Below are positions 36,414-44,465 of a DNA stretch of 64,000 bases, one piece after another (position 1 is the first letter of the stretch; every line of letters starts with the position of its first letter). The stretch is from Sporomusa malonica (GTDB lineage: Bacteria > Bacillota > Negativicutes > Sporomusales > Sporomusaceae). The stretch lies in assembly GCF_900176355.1 (NCBI RefSeq), contig NZ_FWXI01000006.1, positions 63,140 to 127,139 of the forward strand, in the 5' to 3' direction. A program made the translations under genes and the position numbers. The notes beneath the pieces are model-generated. The model did no database searches. It saw nothing but the letters and a program-made list of their open reading frames with translations, and had not been told where the DNA came from.

Positions 36414-37400
36414 ATGAATTTCGTCGCAATTGATTTTGAAACAGCAAATCGTGATCCTGCAAGTGCTTGCTCACTCGGATTAATAGTAGTAAAAGATGGT
36501 GTTATTACGGAGCAGAAACAATGGCTAATTCAGCCACCAAACCTTTCTTTTGATTATCGACACATAAAGATACACGGCATCACGCCTGAATTAGTTAAAG
36601 ATGCTCCTACTTTTGACTTGATATGGGAAGATATAAAATCTTGCATAGATAATCAAGTAATAGTTGCACATAATGCACCCTTTGATGTTAATGTATTGCA
36701 TAATGCTGCCGCCGCTTATAGCCTAAAACTTCCATCATTTAAATCTTTATGTACTGTTGAGTTATCTAGAAGAGCTTGGCCAGAGCTAAAAAACCATCAG
36801 CTTTCAACGGTAGCGGGCTCACTCGGGCTTGACTTAGATCACCATAACTCGAAATCAGATGCTTTAGTATGCGCTAACATAGTTATGAGTGCCTGCGGCT
36901 ACTTAAACATAAAACAGATTTGTGATTGCTTTAATTACTTAGATATGCAGTCTGACGTAGAGACCTTTAAATATGACCGCGACTTCTGGGATGAGCAAGG
37001 ATTTGAGATACACACTACTGAAGATCAAGTAAAGCGTCAGAAGAGTGCATCCAAAGTTTCATTAGAATCAATTAATACCGAAAGCAAGATTGCAGTGATC
37101 AATGGATATAACGTTACTTTAGAATCTTGTACTTGCCGTGATTTTTCGATACGGCGACTTCCGTGCAAACATATGTATAAACTGGCTCAGGATTTGAAGG
37201 TTTTCGATATGTCAAAACTACAACAAAAATCGGCAGAAAATATAGAAAGCACTGCCTGCACAATAAAAATAAACATAAATATGGACGATATAATTTACAA
37301 TGTTATAAATGATCATACTGACAAATTATTATCTGGCAAGATCCAAAAGGATGAATTTATAGCTGGCATTCTGCGTCTAGTATCCGGAATGAAAACCTAA
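36414..37400 (+). CDS. DnaQ-like 3'-5' exonuclease fused to a SWIM zinc finger
   Basis: ATG 36414 follows GGGAGG. Residues 1-165 are a DEDDh exonuclease: A-I-D-F-E-T (Exo I), H-N-A-P-F-D-V (Exo II), H-H-N-S-K-S-D-A (Exo III with the catalytic His). Residues ~235-265 are a SWIM finger, C-T-C-R-D-F-S-I-R-R-L-P-C-K-H, the C-x-C...C-x-H signature for nucleic-acid or protein binding. The remainder is helical. It probably trims DNA or RNA chosen by the finger. It is the middle gene of a three-gene cargo module. Confidence 0.85.
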   Translation: MNFVAIDFETANRDPASACSLGLIVVKDGVITEQKQWLIQPPNLSFDYRHIKIHGITPELVKDAPTFDLIWEDIKSCIDNQVIVAHNAPFDVNVLHNAAAAYSLKLPSFKSLCTVELSRRAWPELKNHQLSTVAGSLGLDLDHHNSKSDALVCANIVMSACGYLNIKQICDCFNYLDMQSDVETFKYDRDFWDEQGFEIHTTEDQVKRQKSASKVSLESINTESKIAVINGYNVTLESCTCRDFSIRRLPCKHMYKLAQDLKVFDMSKLQQKSAENIESTACTIKININMDDIIYNVINDHTDKLLSGKIQKDEFIAGILRLVSGMKT

Positions 37401-37433
37401 GAAAGAATTTAACGTTATTGGAGGATTTATTTT

Positions 37434-37715
37434 ATGATTATCCCAGAAACATTTACTGAGTTTCAGTCAGAAGGCGAATATAATAAATTTATATCAATCT
37501 TCGATTTCTCTAAGAAAAATATTGCTAGTAACCGATTTGCTTATAAAGGATATTATTCAGACAAAGATTTGGCGTGTTCGATTGTTGGTCATACAGCTTC
37601 ACAGACATTGGTTATAAAATTTCAAGATACCGAACAATTGCATTGTATTAATGGCTTCTACTTAAAAGATATGCAAAAGACCGATTTTAACGCAAAAGAA
37701 ATCAATAATATATGA
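37434..37715 (+). CDS. 93-residue hypothetical protein of the cargo module
   Basis: Behind TTGGAGG. The product MIIPETFTEFQSEGEYNKFI looks globular alpha/beta (A-C-S-I-V-G-H-T-A-S-Q-T-L-V-I-K-F, then L-H-C-I-N-G-F-Y-L-K). It follows the exonuclease gene after 33 bases in the same direction and could be a partner or inhibitor. I do not recognise it. An inverted repeat TTACCG-taattt-CGGTAA (37745-37760) lies between it and the integrase gene. Confidence 0.5.
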   Translation: MIIPETFTEFQSEGEYNKFISIFDFSKKNIASNRFAYKGYYSDKDLACSIVGHTASQTLVIKFQDTEQLHCINGFYLKDMQKTDFNAKEINNI

Positions 37716-37800
37716 GACTAATGACAATGTATTGTTAATGGATTTACCGTAATTTCGGTAATTACTGGTATTAGTTTTAAATTAATCAGGAGACCGTGCT

Positions 37801-39489
37801 ATGAAAAACATACGTAAAAAACAACCATCCATAATCGAAGTACATAAAAAAGTAGCTATTTACATCAGGGTATCCACTCATCACCAAATTGACCGCGACT
37901 CCCTGCCTTTTCAGCGCCAAGAACTTGAAAATTACTGTCGTTACCTTCTCAACGTTACCGACTTTGAGATATTTGAGGATGCCGGTTACAGTGCCAAAAA
38001 CACAGACAGGCCAAAATTCCAGGAAATGATGACACGGATCCGCGCCGGCGAGTTTACTCACCTACTTGTTTGGAAGTTAGACCGCATTAGCCGCAACCTC
38101 AAAGATTTTACGGAAATGTGGGAAGAACTAAAGGATTACAACGTAACCTTCATCTCAAAAATGGAACAGTTTGATACTTCAACAGCTATGGGCGAAGCTA
38201 TGTTAAAAATTACGCTGGTATTTGCTGAGCTAGAGCGGAAACTTACAGGAGAAAGAGTTTTCAGTATCATGCTGGATCGGGCTCAGAAAGGCAAATGGAA
38301 TGGTGCCAGAGTCCCCCTAGGTTATGACTGGGACAATGAGAATAAGCAAGTCGTAATTAACCAGGCAGAAGCAACATTAGTCCAACAGGTATTTGATAAG
38401 TATGAAGAGTTTGGTTCGTCCGCAAAAGTAGCCATATGGCTCAAGGAGAACTGCAAGCAAACGAAACGTGGCGGGGATTGGTATCCTAAAGGCGTAAATG
38501 ACATTTTGCGCAATCCTATCTATACCGGCACGTTGCGCTGGAATTACCGCGTTGGCGGCCGGGGAACGTATAAGCCTGATGATGAGGTTATTACAGTAGA
38601 AAACGCAGTGCCCACCTTCATAGCCAGCGAGCAATACGAGCGAGTGCAGCTGATGCTGGACGACAACTTTAAAGGACAGCGCAGCAATCGCTTTAAAAAG
38701 CACATACACGTGTTATCGGGGCTTATCAAATGCGGGTATTGCGATAGACCGTATCTTTGTAATTTAGCAACCAGGCCGCATAAATATGATTACCTACCTA
38801 CTTACTACCGGTGTGCCCAAAGTCTGCAGTCCCGGTCATGCACTAATAAAGCAATGCCAGGGCTGCAAATAGAGCCGTTTGTGCTGGGTTATATCCGCGC
38901 CTACATGATTGCCTCACAAAAACGCAAAAACATCGACAGAGAGCTTCTTTTGGCGTTTAATCATGAAGATATTATGTATATTGATGTTTCGCAAACCGCA
39001 CATGCGGAAGTATTGTCTGCAATAGCAGAAACAGCCGCAACAACAACTACTCAAGTTGAAGATGATAAGCTAGCTGAATTAAAGCAGCAAAAGCATAGAA
39101 CCGAGCAAGCCATTTCGAGATTAGACGATGCTTACTATTTTGCCGACGACATGGATACAATGACTAAGGGTGAATACCTGGTTAAACGGTCAAATTTTGT
39201 TCAGCGACTAAACCAGATAGATAAACAAATTACAAGTCTGGCTTCCATGACTAATAAACCTACCGTGAATAATATTGATCTAACTAGGCAATTCATTTTA
39301 TACCAAGGATTATTCTCGGCAGAAAACCTCCGTGAAGCCCTCCCGTTCATTGATAGAGAATTAGCTCAAAAATGCGTTCAAGAAGTTATCTCGGAAATTA
39401 CCGTTATGGATGGCCGAGTAACACAAATACAGCTTAGAAATGGGCAAGTACACAAATTCATCTATAAAAGCGTAATAGCCACTCCCTAA
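37801..39489 (+). CDS. large serine recombinase (phage integrase)
   Basis: A 562-residue integrase. The catalytic domain begins A-I-Y-I-R-V-S-T-H-H-Q, with the nucleophile Ser near residue 25, then D-R-D-S-L-P-F-Q-R-Q, V-W-K-L-D-R-I-S-R-N and E-R-K-L-T-G-E-R. A recombinase domain follows (residues ~180-290), then a zinc ribbon (C-G-Y-C-D-R-P-Y ... Y-Y-R-C ... S-C-T-N-K) and a coiled coil. It inserts phage DNA at a short attB without host factors. It ends 39 bases before the junction with the interrupted host gene. Confidence 0.95.
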   Translation: MKNIRKKQPSIIEVHKKVAIYIRVSTHHQIDRDSLPFQRQELENYCRYLLNVTDFEIFEDAGYSAKNTDRPKFQEMMTRIRAGEFTHLLVWKLDRISRNLKDFTEMWEELKDYNVTFISKMEQFDTSTAMGEAMLKITLVFAELERKLTGERVFSIMLDRAQKGKWNGARVPLGYDWDNENKQVVINQAEATLVQQVFDKYEEFGSSAKVAIWLKENCKQTKRGGDWYPKGVNDILRNPIYTGTLRWNYRVGGRGTYKPDDEVITVENAVPTFIASEQYERVQLMLDDNFKGQRSNRFKKHIHVLSGLIKCGYCDRPYLCNLATRPHKYDYLPTYYRCAQSLQSRSCTNKAMPGLQIEPFVLGYIRAYMIASQKRKNIDRELLLAFNHEDIMYIDVSQTAHAEVLSAIAETAATTTTQVEDDKLAELKQQKHRTEQAISRLDDAYYFADDMDTMTKGEYLVKRSNFVQRLNQIDKQITSLASMTNKPTVNNIDLTRQFILYQGLFSAENLREALPFIDRELAQKCVQEVISEITVMDGRVTQIQLRNGQVHKFIYKSVIATP

Positions 39490-39504
39490 AGAGTGGCTAT
39501 TTTA
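39474..39504 (+). terminator. integrase terminator overlapping its stop codon
   Basis: AATAGCCACTC (39474-39484) pairs perfectly over 11 bp with GAGTGGCTATT (39491-39501), followed by TTT. The integrase TAA lies in the loop. It keeps integrase transcripts from running into the host gene. Confidence 0.8.
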
Positions 39505-39527
39505 CTGGGTTTATTTATCATGTAAAC

Positions 39528-39584
39528 TTAATACATCGGACACCCAAAGGTTTCTATGTAATAATATTTTTCCTGTTCCTGCAT
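39528..39584 (-). pseudogene. miaB: 5' fragment of miaB interrupted by prophage integration
   Basis: On the minus strand ATG 39584, 8 bases after AAGGAGG-type site, codes MQEQEKYYYIETFGCPMY then TAA. Y-Y-I-E-T-F-G-C is the highly conserved start of MiaB tRNA methylthiotransferases, where Q-M-N and a long protein should follow. Homology stops at F-G-C (about 39543), 54 bases from the integrase stop. MiaB adds a methylthio group to i6A37 of tRNA. The rest should lie past the prophage's unseen left end; miaB next to mutS would fit the host order. Confidence 0.85.
39533..39550. other. prophage attachment junction within miaB (one att site)
   Basis: Host-like codons ACC TTT GGG TGT (up to 39542) are followed by CCG ATG TAT TAA, where MiaB needs CAR ATG AAY. 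The crossover therefore lies in or just after GGGTGT, with CNGATG possibly shared between phage and host. The other att site is outside the window, so the core repeat cannot be measured. Confidence 0.7.
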
Positions 39585-39615
39585 AGTTTGAAACTCCTTC
39601 CTTGTTATCGCCTAT

Positions 39616-39645
39616 ATTATAACCAAGTTTTGTCCACTATCACAA
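39616..39645 (-). promoter_or_regulatory. promoter of interrupted miaB
   Basis: On the minus strand TTGTGA (39640-39645), 18 bases, TATAAT (39616-39621), about 25 bases before the ribosome site. It would transcribe the fragment and then run into the integrase region from the opposite side. Confidence 0.65.
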
Positions 39646-39663
39646 CATTTATTTGGGTTAAAT

Positions 39664-39694
39664 AAAAAACAGGGACATCCTCATCCCTGTTTTT
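39664..39694. terminator. terminator after the TauE/SafE genes
   Basis: AAAACAGGGA (39666-39675) pairs with TCCCTGTTTT (39684-39693); minus-strand reading gives a TTTTTTATTT run. It ends the leftward permease operon just before the miaB promoter. Confidence 0.85.
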
Positions 39695-39698
39695 GCAA

Positions 39699-40067
39699 CT
39701 ATTTTTTACGCGTTCCTAGAATCATTCTATATCCAGAATAAATAACAAATATGCCGAAAATCCGTTTAAGGTCGCTTGCTGGCAAATATTGAGCCAAATT
39801 AGCGCTGATGAGCGCTCCGGTAACGGCACCTGCAGCCATATAAAGCGCTGCCTGATAATTAATAAGCTTATCTTTATGGAAGTGCCAAATGCTCACAATG
39901 GCTGTAGGTATTATGACAAGCATGGATATCCCTTGAGCAGTGTGCTGTAGTATTCCTAATACAAAAACCAGCATGGGTACCAACACCACACCACCGCCGA
40001 TACCTAACAGCCCACTTAAAATACCAGTACTAAGTCCCATGATAAAAACAACAAGTATAGTATTCAT
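39699..40067 (-). CDS. half-size TauE/SafE-family permease subunit, second copy
   Basis: A 122-residue membrane protein. ATG 40067 overlaps the stop of the first copy (ATGA). It has the family motif G-L-S-T-G-I-L-S-G-L-L-G-I-G-G-G, then P-M-L-V-F, Q-G-I-S-M-L-V-I-I-P-T-A, and four membrane helices. Full-length TauE/SafE sulfite or organo-acid exporters contain two such repeats in one chain. Here two genes probably form a heterodimer. The substrate is unknown. Confidence 0.85.
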   Translation of the reverse strand: MNTILVVFIMGLSTGILSGLLGIGGGVVLVPMLVFVLGILQHTAQGISMLVIIPTAIVSIWHFHKDKLINYQAALYMAAGAVTGALISANLAQYLPASDLKRIFGIFVIYSGYRMILGTRKK

Positions 40068-40420
40068 GCCAGCACCATCTTCAGACCGACTACTATAAGC
40101 AATATGCCAAACAACTGCTTTAAGCGGATGGCGGGAATTTTCTTCATAACCCGAGCCCCTAAGCTGGCGCCGCAAATGCTTCCAACAATCAGATTTAAGG
40201 ACAAATCAACATCAACGTTTCCATGAAAACCGTATATTGCGCTACTAACTAATGCAGTAGGGATAACTACCGCCATCGAGGTCGCTTGAGCGATGTGCTG
40301 AGTAATATTAAAGTATGTCACCATAATTGGCACGAGAAAAATACCGCCACCAACACCTAAGAGACCACTTAGAATACCAACAACAAATCCGGCTCCCGAA
40401 AACTTTAACCGCTCAGACAT
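40064..40420 (-). CDS. half-size TauE/SafE-family permease subunit, first copy
   Basis: A 118-residue membrane protein from ATG 40420 (after AAGGGG). Motifs: V-V-G-I-L-S-G-L-L-G-V-G-G-G-I-F-L-V-P, A-T-S-M-A-V-V-I-P-T-A-L, and a final L-F-G-I-L-L-I-V-V-G-L. It is parallel to the following gene in length and motif order, the two being like the N- and C-terminal halves of a normal transporter. They are translationally coupled. Confidence 0.85.
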   Translation of the reverse strand: MSERLKFSGAGFVVGILSGLLGVGGGIFLVPIMVTYFNITQHIAQATSMAVVIPTALVSSAIYGFHGNVDVDLSLNLIVGSICGASLGARVMKKIPAIRLKQLFGILLIVVGLKMVLA

Positions 40421-40436
40421 ACAAAAAAACCCCTTA

Positions 40437-40781
40437 TCAATCAATCGCGCTGGGGGCCAAGCCCTCTTTATAGCTACGATATTTATCGTATATTATGCGA
40501 ATGGCTGTAATAATAGCCTTTTTGGCGCTTCCATGATAAGTTGTATCTACTATCCTAACTAAATTTTCAGGATTTGTAATCAATCTACCAACTAAAATTG
40601 AGGATACATGATTTCGGGCCACAGCTGTTGCTAGCGTGCAGTCAGCTTCAATGATATTCCCTGTATCTTCATCAATGAGAAGAACTACGCCAATTACTTT
40701 ATAAATTTCGCTGGCAGTAATCCCAGTAGGCAACTTAGCATAACCTGAAAACAAAATATGTTTACCGTGAATTTTTTCCAT
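40437..40781 (-). CDS. DUF3870 family protein
   Basis: A 114-residue protein that fits DUF3870: F-S-G-Y-A-K-L-P-T-G-I-T at residues 11-22, V-L-L-I-D-E-D-T-G-N-I-I-E-A-D-C-T, V-S-S-I-L-V-G-R, and an ending Y-H-G-S-A-K-K-A-I-I-T-A-I-R. In clostridia the family is linked to regulation of nearby transporters or metabolic genes, without a proven role. It lies before the two permease genes. Confidence 0.8.
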   Translation of the reverse strand: MEKIHGKHILFSGYAKLPTGITASEIYKVIGVVLLIDEDTGNIIEADCTLATAVARNHVSSILVGRLITNPENLVRIVDTTYHGSAKKAIITAIRIIYDKYRSYKEGLAPSAID

Positions 40782-40805
40782 GCGTTTCCCGCCCTTATAT
40801 TTTTA

Positions 40806-41633
40806 TTATTCAATACTTAAACGCTTAACTGCGATATTTACTTCTCTAACCACCATGCCTGTCATATATTCAACAATTTGTTTTACACGTAATTGTGCGT
40901 CATGTACTACACTCCAAATAGATTGGCCGTATTTTATTGTTACATCGAGGGATATAGAGATTCCCTTTTCCCTGTCATTTGAATTTTTTATATTAATTTG
41001 GCCTGTCTTAGTAATAGCATCATCACTTGTAGCAACGTAGTCCACAATTACCGCAATGGCAGCGTCTGAGATAAGAAGCTTTCCATAATAACTAAATGTT
41101 GGCCGGACAATAGATTTTTCACCGAGTTTACGCCGCTGCTTAGAGCGAGGCTTTTTAAAAAAAATATCAAGCGGGTCAATTAGATAACCAGAAAAATGAG
41201 GTTTGAGTTCAATTGTCGGGACAGGAATAATATGTTTGCCTTCTTTTAACCTACTCTCTCTAGCCTTGAAAATTTCGTTTTTTGTCGCAATATCCTCAAT
41301 CCGGATTATTTTGCTGATCGGCGGTAAATTGAGAACATCAACAATTTTATCAACCATATTATTTGAAGTACCTAATATTAAGATACGTTCAGGCATTACC
41401 CTAACAATAGCATCTCTGACTTCAGCAGCATGGTCAGGTTCCATAAAGATGGCACGTTTGACAGCTCGAATCTTGCTTGGCTCTTTTTTTGCTGAGTGAC
41501 CAGCAATAATTTTGCTATCCTTAATTAGTAAGCCGTCGTCAATAATCGTATCAACGTTGTGTTCGTGCGCTACAATTAACGCCCGATGGCTTTTGCCTGT
41601 TCCGCTTGGACCTACCAAAGCAAAGGTGTCCAT
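40806..41633 (-). CDS. P-loop ATPase with C-terminal Asp23/Gls24-like domain
   Basis: A 275-residue protein. The N-terminus is F-A-L-V-G-P-S-G-T-G-K-S-H-R-A (Walker A), with an I-I-D-D-G-L-L-I segment next. Residues ~180-275 resemble Asp23/Gls24 proteins: I-A-V-I-V-D-Y-V, I-S-L-D-V-T-I-K-Y-G, V-V-R-E-V-N-I-A-V. This fusion is found in Negativicutes and some clostridia; its function is not known to me. It could be an envelope-stress-linked ATPase. Confidence 0.7.
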   Translation of the reverse strand: MDTFALVGPSGTGKSHRALIVAHEHNVDTIIDDGLLIKDSKIIAGHSAKKEPSKIRAVKRAIFMEPDHAAEVRDAIVRVMPERILILGTSNNMVDKIVDVLNLPPISKIIRIEDIATKNEIFKARESRLKEGKHIIPVPTIELKPHFSGYLIDPLDIFFKKPRSKQRRKLGEKSIVRPTFSYYGKLLISDAAIAVIVDYVATSDDAITKTGQINIKNSNDREKGISISLDVTIKYGQSIWSVVHDAQLRVKQIVEYMTGMVVREVNIAVKRLSIE

Positions 41634-41667
41634 AGGCAGCCTCCTGGTAAAAGTATAATAGAGTATA

Positions 41668-41696
41668 ACATAAAAATAAACACCTTTGCAGGTGTT
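41668..41696 (-). terminator. terminator after the PHP gene
   Basis: ACACCT-gcaa-AGGTGT hairpin (41680-41695) followed on the minus strand by TTATTTTTATG. The stem is short (6 bp), so moderate strength. Confidence 0.6.
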
Positions 41697-41714
41697 GTCA
41701 AGTAAAAGTAATTT

Positions 41715-42536
41715 TTACATTGACAAAGTATCAACCAGATCGGCTGAAATAGTAAATACACCGAGTTTCTCAGGGTACCGGCCGGGAATAGCATGAAAGT
41801 CAGAGCCACCTGTTATTTTTAAATTATATTTACTGGCAATAGCTAAATACCTGCTAGTCATCGCCTGATCATGTTCCGGATGATAAACCTCCAGCCCATG
41901 CATACCTGCTTTAATCAAATTTAAAACTACATTATCATCACCAATTAGCCCAGGGTGAGCCAATACCGCAATGCCTCCAGCCTGTTCTATCAGTTTAATA
42001 GCTTGTTCTGGAGTTAATTTATAGTGTGGAACATAGGCTGGCCCATTCTTAGCTAAAATCAAATCAAAAGCCTCTGATACGGTTTTAAAATAGCCATTTT
42101 CTACAAGCACTTTAGCCACATGTGGACGCCCTATAGCCATAGCCTGACCGGCAAACTCCAGCACTCTTTTGTAATCAATTGAATAACCTAATCGATTAAG
42201 CTTCTCAACCATTGTCTGAGAACGACGCAATCGGTCCTGGAGGATAATTTCTAATTGATCTCTGAGTTTACAATTATCAATATCCATAAAATAGCCTAAA
42301 ATATGAACTTCGTGCCGCGGCAAATCGGTGCTAAACTCTATTCCTGGAATAACTGACAGCTTGGACACTGCATTGTTAATACATCCGGCCTTTCGTAACT
42401 CTAGGTGTGCCGCAACAGTATCATGATCAGTAATAGCGATATAGCTTAAGCCAGCATCTTGAGCCTGACGGAAAACCTCCAGCGGCGATAGTCGACCATC
42501 TGATGCAGTGGTATGAATGTGTAGATCGGCAATCAT
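41715..42536 (-). CDS. PHP-domain phosphoesterase (TrpH/RNase AM-like)
   Basis: A 273-residue PHP protein. The metal site begins A-D-L-H-I-H-T-T-A-S-D-G, followed by A-I-T-D-H-D-T, I-P-G-I-E-F-S-T, V-L-A-H-P-G and G-G-S-D-F-H, all canonical. Relatives remove phosphate from 3',5'-bisphosphonucleotides or trim RNA 5' ends. ATG overlaps the stop of pepA by 4 bases, so the two are co-translated. Confidence 0.9.
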   Translation of the reverse strand: MIADLHIHTTASDGRLSPLEVFRQAQDAGLSYIAITDHDTVAAHLELRKAGCINNAVSKLSVIPGIEFSTDLPRHEVHILGYFMDIDNCKLRDQLEIILQDRLRRSQTMVEKLNRLGYSIDYKRVLEFAGQAMAIGRPHVAKVLVENGYFKTVSEAFDLILAKNGPAYVPHYKLTPEQAIKLIEQAGGIAVLAHPGLIGDDNVVLNLIKAGMHGLEVYHPEHDQAMTSRYLAIASKYNLKITGGSDFHAIPGRYPEKLGVFTISADLVDTLSM

Positions 42537-44035
42537 AATGTACCAAGATTAGTAGCGAGCTGGATTAACGTCCGGACTCCTGCACCTGTGCCGCCTTTAT
42601 GATTGTATCCCTTCTCTTTATCAGCATCTGATGTCCCGGCAATATCAACATGAACCCATGGAGTTTTTTCGGCAAATTGTCCGATAAACAATCCAGCAGT
42701 GATCGTGCCCGCTGGGCGGCCACCACTATTTTTGAGATCTGCTATTGAGCTTTTTATTTGTTCAAGATATTCTTCATCGTTGGGAAGTTCCCACATTTTC
42801 TCATTAGCTTGTTGAGCGGCGCTAATAACTGTGTGACACCATTCACGGTTGTTGGTAATAACACCAGAATAAACAGTGCCCAAGCCAACGACGCATGCTC
42901 CTGTTAATGTTGCCAAATCAATAATTTTAGACGCACCAAGCCTTTTGGCATAGGTGACAGCATCAGCCAAAATTAAACGGCCTTCGGCATCGGTATTTAA
43001 TACCTCAATTGTTTTACCACTCATGGAAGTAATGATATCCCCTGGCCTCAAAGCACTCCCTGATGGCATGTTCTCAGTACATGGCACTAGTGCTAAAATA
43101 TTAACCTTAGGTTTTAGTTGTCCAATAGCCATCATTGCCCCTAATACAGCGCCGCCGCCAGCCATATCTCGCTTCATTTCGTCCATATTCTGACTAGGCT
43201 TTATTGATATACCGCCACTATCAAAAGTAATCCCTTTTCCAACATAGGCTATAGTTTCTTGGCTCGTTGGATTTCCCAGATATTTTAAAACAATGAGTTT
43301 TGGTGGTTCAACACTACCTTGGGCTACCGCCAAGAGAGCACCCATACCATTTTGCTCCAAATCTTCTTTTTCCAGCACGTTTATCTCTAAACCATACTGT
43401 TTTGCTATCTCCCCAGCATACCAAGCCATCTTAGCTGGGGTCATATAATGGGCTGGATGATTTATCAAGTTACGAGCATAATTGACGCTTTCCGCAACTA
43501 TTCTGCCACGCTCAGCACCCTTATTGATCGCATCAAGCTTTATAGAGTCGCTTTCGATTATTAAGAGATCTTCAATATTAGGCACTTCATCTTTGGCTGA
43601 TTTATAGTATCTAAACTGATACAATCCCATTATCGCACCCTCGACAATAGCTTGAGCTGCTTGACTATCATCTAGCCCAGCGCTACCGGCACCATGTACA
43701 ATGGTCGCTACCGTTTTAGAACGCACTTTTCGGGCTGTCCGCATTGCAACAGCCATAAGTGCACGGGCTTTGTCCAGTGAAAATTCACTCTTTTTCCCTA
43801 ATCCAAGAAGGATAATACGTTTGGCACCAAGAGCTCCAAATGTATGTACAATTGTTGTTTCTCCATATTTACCACATCCGGGCATATCACGAATGATTTC
43901 GCTTATATGACCATTTAACGCTTTGTCTACCGCTCCGGTCGCACCGTCAGGAACCAAAACGCCTTCAAACAGGTTAACGATTACAGTGTCACACAAAAAT
44001 TCGATTACCGACCCGTTAATTATTTCGATATTCAT
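42533..44035 (-). CDS. pepA: leucyl aminopeptidase (M17, PepA)
   Basis: A 500-residue M17 aminopeptidase. The catalytic domain has V-G-K-G-I-T-F-D-S-G-G, M-K-R-D-M-A-G-G-G-A-V, and the signature N-T-D-A-E-G-R-L, which provide the two-metal site. The N-terminal domain is a macro-like domain (residues 1-160). It releases N-terminal residues from peptides in the cytoplasm. It is the first of the pepA-PHP pair. Confidence 0.96.
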   Translation of the reverse strand: MNIEIINGSVIEFLCDTVIVNLFEGVLVPDGATGAVDKALNGHISEIIRDMPGCGKYGETTIVHTFGALGAKRIILLGLGKKSEFSLDKARALMAVAMRTARKVRSKTVATIVHGAGSAGLDDSQAAQAIVEGAIMGLYQFRYYKSAKDEVPNIEDLLIIESDSIKLDAINKGAERGRIVAESVNYARNLINHPAHYMTPAKMAWYAGEIAKQYGLEINVLEKEDLEQNGMGALLAVAQGSVEPPKLIVLKYLGNPTSQETIAYVGKGITFDSGGISIKPSQNMDEMKRDMAGGGAVLGAMMAIGQLKPKVNILALVPCTENMPSGSALRPGDIITSMSGKTIEVLNTDAEGRLILADAVTYAKRLGASKIIDLATLTGACVVGLGTVYSGVITNNREWCHTVISAAQQANEKMWELPNDEEYLEQIKSSIADLKNSGGRPAGTITAGLFIGQFAEKTPWVHVDIAGTSDADKEKGYNHKGGTGAGVRTLIQLATNLGTL

Positions 44036-44099
44036 TTTTCCACTCCTCGAATTGATATCTTCTAAGCATTATTATATTATGCCATAAAATGCTTTACTA

Positions 44100-44134
44100 A
44101 AACAGTAAAACCTGTTCAGTACGAACAGGTTTTG
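44100..44134 (-). terminator. terminator after spoVS
   Basis: AAAACCTGTTC-gtact-GAACAGGTTTT on the minus strand, an 11-bp stem (44107-44133) followed by ACTGTTTT. It separates spoVS from pepA. Confidence 0.8.
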
Positions 44135-44148
44135 AGTCGATTCTATTA

Positions 44149-44409
44149 TTAACGAGGTTCAACAATTAATTTGATAGCAGTCCGTTCTTCACCATCAATA
44201 AGAATATCAGTGAAGGCAGGGATGCAAATTAGGTCAACACCATGCGGCGCTACAAACCCTCTGGCGATTGCAACTGCTTTTACAGCCTGGTTGAGTGCCC
44301 CTGCGCCGATTGCCTGAATCTCGGCACCGCCACGTTCTCTAAGCACTCCGGCCAAGGCCCCTGCTACAGAATTGGGATTAGATTTTGCTGATACTTTCAA
44401 GACATCCAT
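44149..44409 (-). CDS. spoVS: stage V sporulation protein S
   Basis: An 86-residue Alba-like protein, MDVLKVSAKSNPNSVAGALA, with I-Q-A-I-G-A-G-A-L-N-Q-A-V-K-A-V-A-I-A-R-G and a final T-A-I-K-L-I-V-E-P. This is near-identical in pattern to SpoVS of Bacillus, where it is needed for sporulation stage V and septation. A SigH-type promoter lies upstream. It supports a spore-forming host. Confidence 0.96.
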   Translation of the reverse strand: MDVLKVSAKSNPNSVAGALAGVLRERGGAEIQAIGAGALNQAVKAVAIARGFVAPHGVDLICIPAFTDILIDGEERTAIKLIVEPR

Positions 44410-44465
44410 GTTTTATGTGCCCTCCTTTGATTAAAAAAACGTTATTAGTCCTATGAATTAGATAT

